This document shows positions 54,659 to 57,145 of a stretch of 57,145 bases of DNA, in pieces. Under the pieces are notes generated by a model that saw nothing but the letters and a program-made list of their open reading frames with translations, made no database searches and had not been told where the DNA came from. Source of the DNA: Pseudomonadota bacterium (GTDB lineage: Bacteria; Pseudomonadota; Gammaproteobacteria; Xanthomonadales; Rhodanobacteraceae); assembly GCA_021827205.1 (NCBI GenBank), contig JAKAWV010000019.1, positions 1-57,145 of the forward strand, given 5' to 3'. Numbering within the stretch: position 1 is the stretch's first letter; each line of letters begins with the position of its first letter. Position numbers and translations under genes: made by a program.

Positions 54659-55219
54659 TCAGGCTTTCTCGACCTGACCGAATTCCAACTCGACCGGGGT
54701 CGAACGACCGAAGATCAGCACCGCGACGCGCAGGCGGCTCTTGTCGTAGTTGACTTCCTCGACCACGCCGTTGAAATCGTTGAACGGCCCATCGGTGACG
54801 CGCACCATCTCGCCGGGCTCGAACAGGATCTTCGGCTTGGGTTTTTCCACGCCCTCCTGCACGCGCTGCAGGATGGCGTCAGCCTCGCTGTCCTTGATCG
54901 GCAGTGGGCGATCGGAAGTGCCACCGATGAAACCCATGACCTTGGGTGTTTCCTTGACCAAGTGCCAGCAGTCGTCGTCGATGTGCGGGGCTTTGCCGGT
55001 GCCATCGGTTTCGATCTGCACCAGCACGTAGCCAGGGAAGAACTTGCGGTCGCTGCGGCGCTTCTGGCCGCCGCGCATCTCCAGCACTTCCTCGGTCGGT
55101 ACCAGCACCTGACCGAATTTTTCCTCCACACCGGCACGACGAATGCGCTCCTCGAGCGCTTTCTTGACCGAATTCTCGAACCCGGAATAGGCGTGTACGA
55201 CGTACCAGCGCTTGCTCAT
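54659..55219 (-). CDS. nusG: Transcription termination/antitermination factor NusG
   Basis: The product is 186 residues (E. coli 181). The NGN domain starts [22 protein letters not shown] and has [13 protein letters not shown]; the C-terminal KOW domain has [21 protein letters not shown]. NusG couples RNA polymerase with ribosomes (through S10) or with Rho. It lies seven bases after secE, the standard pair. Confidence 0.98.
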   Translation of the reverse strand: MSKRWYVVHAYSGFENSVKKALEERIRRAGVEEKFGQVLVPTEEVLEMRGGQKRRSDRKFFPGYVLVQIETDGTGKAPHIDDDCWHLVKETPKVMGFIGGTSDRPLPIKDSEADAILQRVQEGVEKPKPKILFEPGEMVRVTDGPFNDFNGVVEEVNYDKSRLRVAVLIFGRSTPVELEFGQVEKA

Positions 55220-55226
55220 GCTTGCC

Positions 55227-55616
55227 TCATTTGCCGAGTTTCAACAGCCAGTCAAGAATTAGCGACTTGAGCACGTAATCGATGATGCCTAGCAGAATGG
55301 CGACGATCACCACCACACCGGCGACCACCAGCGTGGTGCGCACGGTTTCGTCGCGCGTCGGCCAGGTGACCTTGCGCATTTCGAACTGTGATTCGCGCAG
55401 GAAGCCGCGCATGGCGCGCCCCGGCTCGGTGAACGCCGCGATCGCGATCGCCACGATCACCGCCGCGAACACGCCGAGGATGCGCAGCGAATGCGCCACA
55501 TGCCCAAGCAGGTAATACGCCGCGATGCCCGCCAGCAGCACCAGCAGTGCAAGCACCAGTTTGGCAATGTCGACGGCCTTGGCGCCGCCCGCGTGCTGAT
55601 CGACTTTGGTGTTCAT
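55227..55616 (-). CDS. secE: Protein translocase subunit SecE
   Basis: From ATG 55616 the product is 129 residues (E. coli 127) and has three membrane segments (about 18-38, 45-62 and 95-118), the long form of gammaproteobacteria. The conserved amphipathic segment [21 protein letters not shown] lies before the last helix. SecE clamps SecY. An in-frame ATG at 55625 touches the preceding hairpin, so I prefer 55616. Confidence 0.97.
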   Translation of the reverse strand: MNTKVDQHAGGAKAVDIAKLVLALLVLLAGIAAYYLLGHVAHSLRILGVFAAVIVAIAIAAFTEPGRAMRGFLRESQFEMRKVTWPTRDETVRTTLVVAGVVVIVAILLGIIDYVLKSLILDWLLKLGK

Positions 55617-55625
55617 GATGTCCAT

Positions 55626-55650
55626 CCGTGCCGGGCCCAGCCCGGCACGG
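55626..55650 (-). promoter_or_regulatory. Strong hairpin between tRNA-Trp and secE
   Basis: CCGTGCCGGGC and GCCCGGCACGG form a perfect 11-base stem with a three-base loop. It lies 11 bases beyond the tRNA-Trp CCA end and ends nine bases before the secE ATG. No T run follows, so it is probably a processing, pause or translation-control element. A structure this close to the start codon should affect ribosome loading on secE. Confidence 0.65.
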
Positions 55651-55661
55651 CGATTGTTGAT

Positions 55662-55737
<76 letters not shown>

Positions 55738-55855
55738 GTGGTTGGAACTTTTTCAAGCAGCCATCCCTGGATCTTCCACACGCTCGGCATCCTTGCCTCG
55801 CCAGTGCGCGCCGCGCGCGGTGCGCTTCAACGCATCGCGCAAACCACGGCCCACA

Positions 55856-57046
55856 CTACTCGAAGATTTTGGCGACGACGCCGGCACCGACGGTGCGGCC
55901 GCCTTCGCGAATCGCGAAGCGCAGGCCTTCCTCCATCGCGATCGGCGCAATCAGCGCCACCTTCATCTTCACGTTGTCACCCGGCATCACCATCTCCACA
56001 CCTTCCGGCAACTCGCAGGCGCCGGTCACGTCCGTCGTGCGAAAGTAAAACTGCGGCCGGTAACCCTTGAAGAACGGCGTGTGACGCCCACCCTCTTCCT
56101 TGGACAACACGTATACCTCCGCCTCAAACTTCGTGTGCGGCGTGATCGAACCCGGCTTGCACAGCACCTGACCGCGCTCCACGTCGTCGCGCTTGGTGCC
56201 GCGCAGCAGCAAACCCGCGTTGTCGCCCGCCTGACCCTGGTCCAGCAGCTTGCGGAACATCTCCACCCCGGTGACGATCGTCTTCACCGTCGGACGTATG
56301 CCCACGATCTCGATCTCATCGCCCACCTTGACCACGCCACGCTCGATGCGTCCCGTCACCACCGTGCCGCGACCCGAGATCGAGAACACGTCTTCCACCG
56401 GCATCAGAAACGGCTTGTCAATGTCGCGCTTCGGCTCCGGGATGAAACTGTCCAGCGCGTCCACCAACTTGATGATCGACGGCACCCCAATCTCGCTCTG
56501 ATCGCCTTCCAGCGCCTTCAGCGCCGAGCCCTTGATGATCGGCGTCTCGTCGCCCGGAAACTTGTACTTCACCAGCAGCTCGCGCACTTCCATCTCGACC
56601 AGCTCAAGCAACTCGGCGTCATCGACCATGTCCGCCTTGTTCATGTACACCACAATGTGCGGCACGCCTACCTGCCGCGCCAGCAGAATGTGCTCGCGCG
56701 TCTGCGGCATCGGACCGTCCGCCGCGCTCACCACCAGAATCGCGCCGTCCATCTGCGCCGCGCCGGTGATCATGTTCTTCACGTAATCGGCGTGCCCCGG
56801 ACAATCCACGTGCGCGTAATGACGCTGCGGCGATTCGTACTCCACGTGCGCCGTCGAGATCGTGATGCCGCGCGCCTTCTCTTCCGGCGCCGCGTCAATC
56901 TGATCGTACGCCTTGAACTCACCGCCAAAGCGCTCCGCGCCAACCTTCGTCAGCGCCGCCGTCAACGTCGTCTTGCCGTGATCCACGTGGCCTATCGTCC
57001 CCACGTTCACATGCGGCTTCTTACGCTCGAATTTTTCCTTGGACAT
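55856..57046 (-). CDS. tuf: Elongation factor Tu (copy 2, tRNA-linked)
   Basis: The 396-residue product is identical to copy 1 at 39095-40285. The DNA is also identical as far as I can read, from the second base of the stop codon (55857) to four bases before the ATG (57050). The stop is TAG here and TAA in copy 1, so the shared tract ends within the stop codon. It lies between tRNA-Thr and tRNA-Trp, like tufB in E. coli. Confidence 0.98.
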   Translation of the reverse strand: MSKEKFERKKPHVNVGTIGHVDHGKTTLTAALTKVGAERFGGEFKAYDQIDAAPEEKARGITISTAHVEYESPQRHYAHVDCPGHADYVKNMITGAAQMDGAILVVSAADGPMPQTREHILLARQVGVPHIVVYMNKADMVDDAELLELVEMEVRELLVKYKFPGDETPIIKGSALKALEGDQSEIGVPSIIKLVDALDSFIPEPKRDIDKPFLMPVEDVFSISGRGTVVTGRIERGVVKVGDEIEIVGIRPTVKTIVTGVEMFRKLLDQGQAGDNAGLLLRGTKRDDVERGQVLCKPGSITPHTKFEAEVYVLSKEEGGRHTPFFKGYRPQFYFRTTDVTGACELPEGVEMVMPGDNVKMKVALIAPIAMEEGLRFAIREGGRTVGAGVVAKIFE

Positions 57047-57100
57047 GACTTTGCAGTGACCCAGAAAGTGATTGGAGGAGGCGGCAGACCGCCGCAGATG

Positions 57101-57145
57101 TGGTGCTCACGACAGGAATCGAACCTGTGACCTCTTCCTTACCAA
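57101..57145 (-). tRNA. thrT: tRNA-Thr (GGT anticodon), 3' part
   Basis: The window edge cuts this gene. On the minus strand the visible part is TTGGTAA as anticodon loop (anticodon GGT), the variable loop, T arm ACAGG-TTCGATT-CCTGT, acceptor CGTGAGC, discriminator A and encoded CCA. tRNA-Thr(GGT) just before tuf matches the E. coli thrT-tufB arrangement; a further tRNA cluster probably lies beyond the edge. Confidence 0.9.

Overview
The window is about 57 kb of GC-rich, densely packed chromosomal DNA from a Gram-negative gammaproteobacterium. The gene order suggests Xanthomonadales (Lysobacterales): rpoB-rpoC runs straight into the str, S10, spc and alpha ribosomal clusters, tuf-tRNA-Trp-secE-nusG lies upstream, and there is an Rrf2-sufBCDS-sufU-Rieske cluster and a class II DAHP synthase. 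That assignment is inference from synteny and protein character, because no 16S rRNA gene is present.

Layout. (1) 1-589, minus strand: the 5' part of an HlyD-type efflux adaptor, preceded by a strong sigma-54 (-24/-12) promoter match and an upstream palindromic site. (2) 958-5517, plus: tgt, yajC, secD, secF (queuosine tRNA modification and the Sec accessory complex). (3) 5560-5733: a decayed PemK/MazF toxin fragment. (4) 5844-13971, plus: uvrA, a hotdog thioesterase, a secreted DUF4139-type protein, a crotonase-family enzyme, an orphan pseudopilin, a small SET-domain protein, a GNAT acetyltransferase and a HutD-family protein. (5) 13999-21125, minus: a SUF iron-sulfur assembly operon headed by a three-cysteine Rrf2 regulator. 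It carries two extra enzymes, a methyltransferase between sufB and sufC and a GNAT between sufU and the Rieske gene. A dyad operator overlaps its promoter. (6) 21304-23397, minus: two multiheme c-type cytochromes with no dehydrogenase beside them. (7) 23476-25399, minus: class II DAHP synthase and dsbB.

(8) 25571-57145, minus: a continuous information-processing cluster. In transcription order it runs tRNA-Thr (partial), tuf, tRNA-Trp, secE, nusG, rplK, rplA, rplJ, rplL, rpoB, rpoC, rpsL, rpsG, fusA, tuf, the S10 operon (rpsJ to rpsQ), the spc operon (rplN to secY), the alpha operon (rpsM, rpsK, rpsD, rpoA, rplQ) and a textbook intrinsic terminator. It encodes three RNA polymerase core subunits, both main elongation factors, SecY and SecE, NusG and 31 ribosomal proteins. 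The two tuf genes are identical in DNA from base to base, with the identity ending inside the stop codon. Noncoding structure in this cluster includes candidate promoters before rpsL, rpsM and rplK, hairpins after rplL, rpoC and tuf and before secE, and a long rplJ leader. rpmJ is absent from its usual place between secY and rpsM.

I saw no CRISPR array, insertion sequence, prophage or obviously new multi-gene defence or biosynthetic system. The observations most worth following are regulatory or architectural: the sigma-54-controlled efflux operon, the operator and extra enzymes of the suf operon, the orphan cytochrome pair and the tuf gene conversion.
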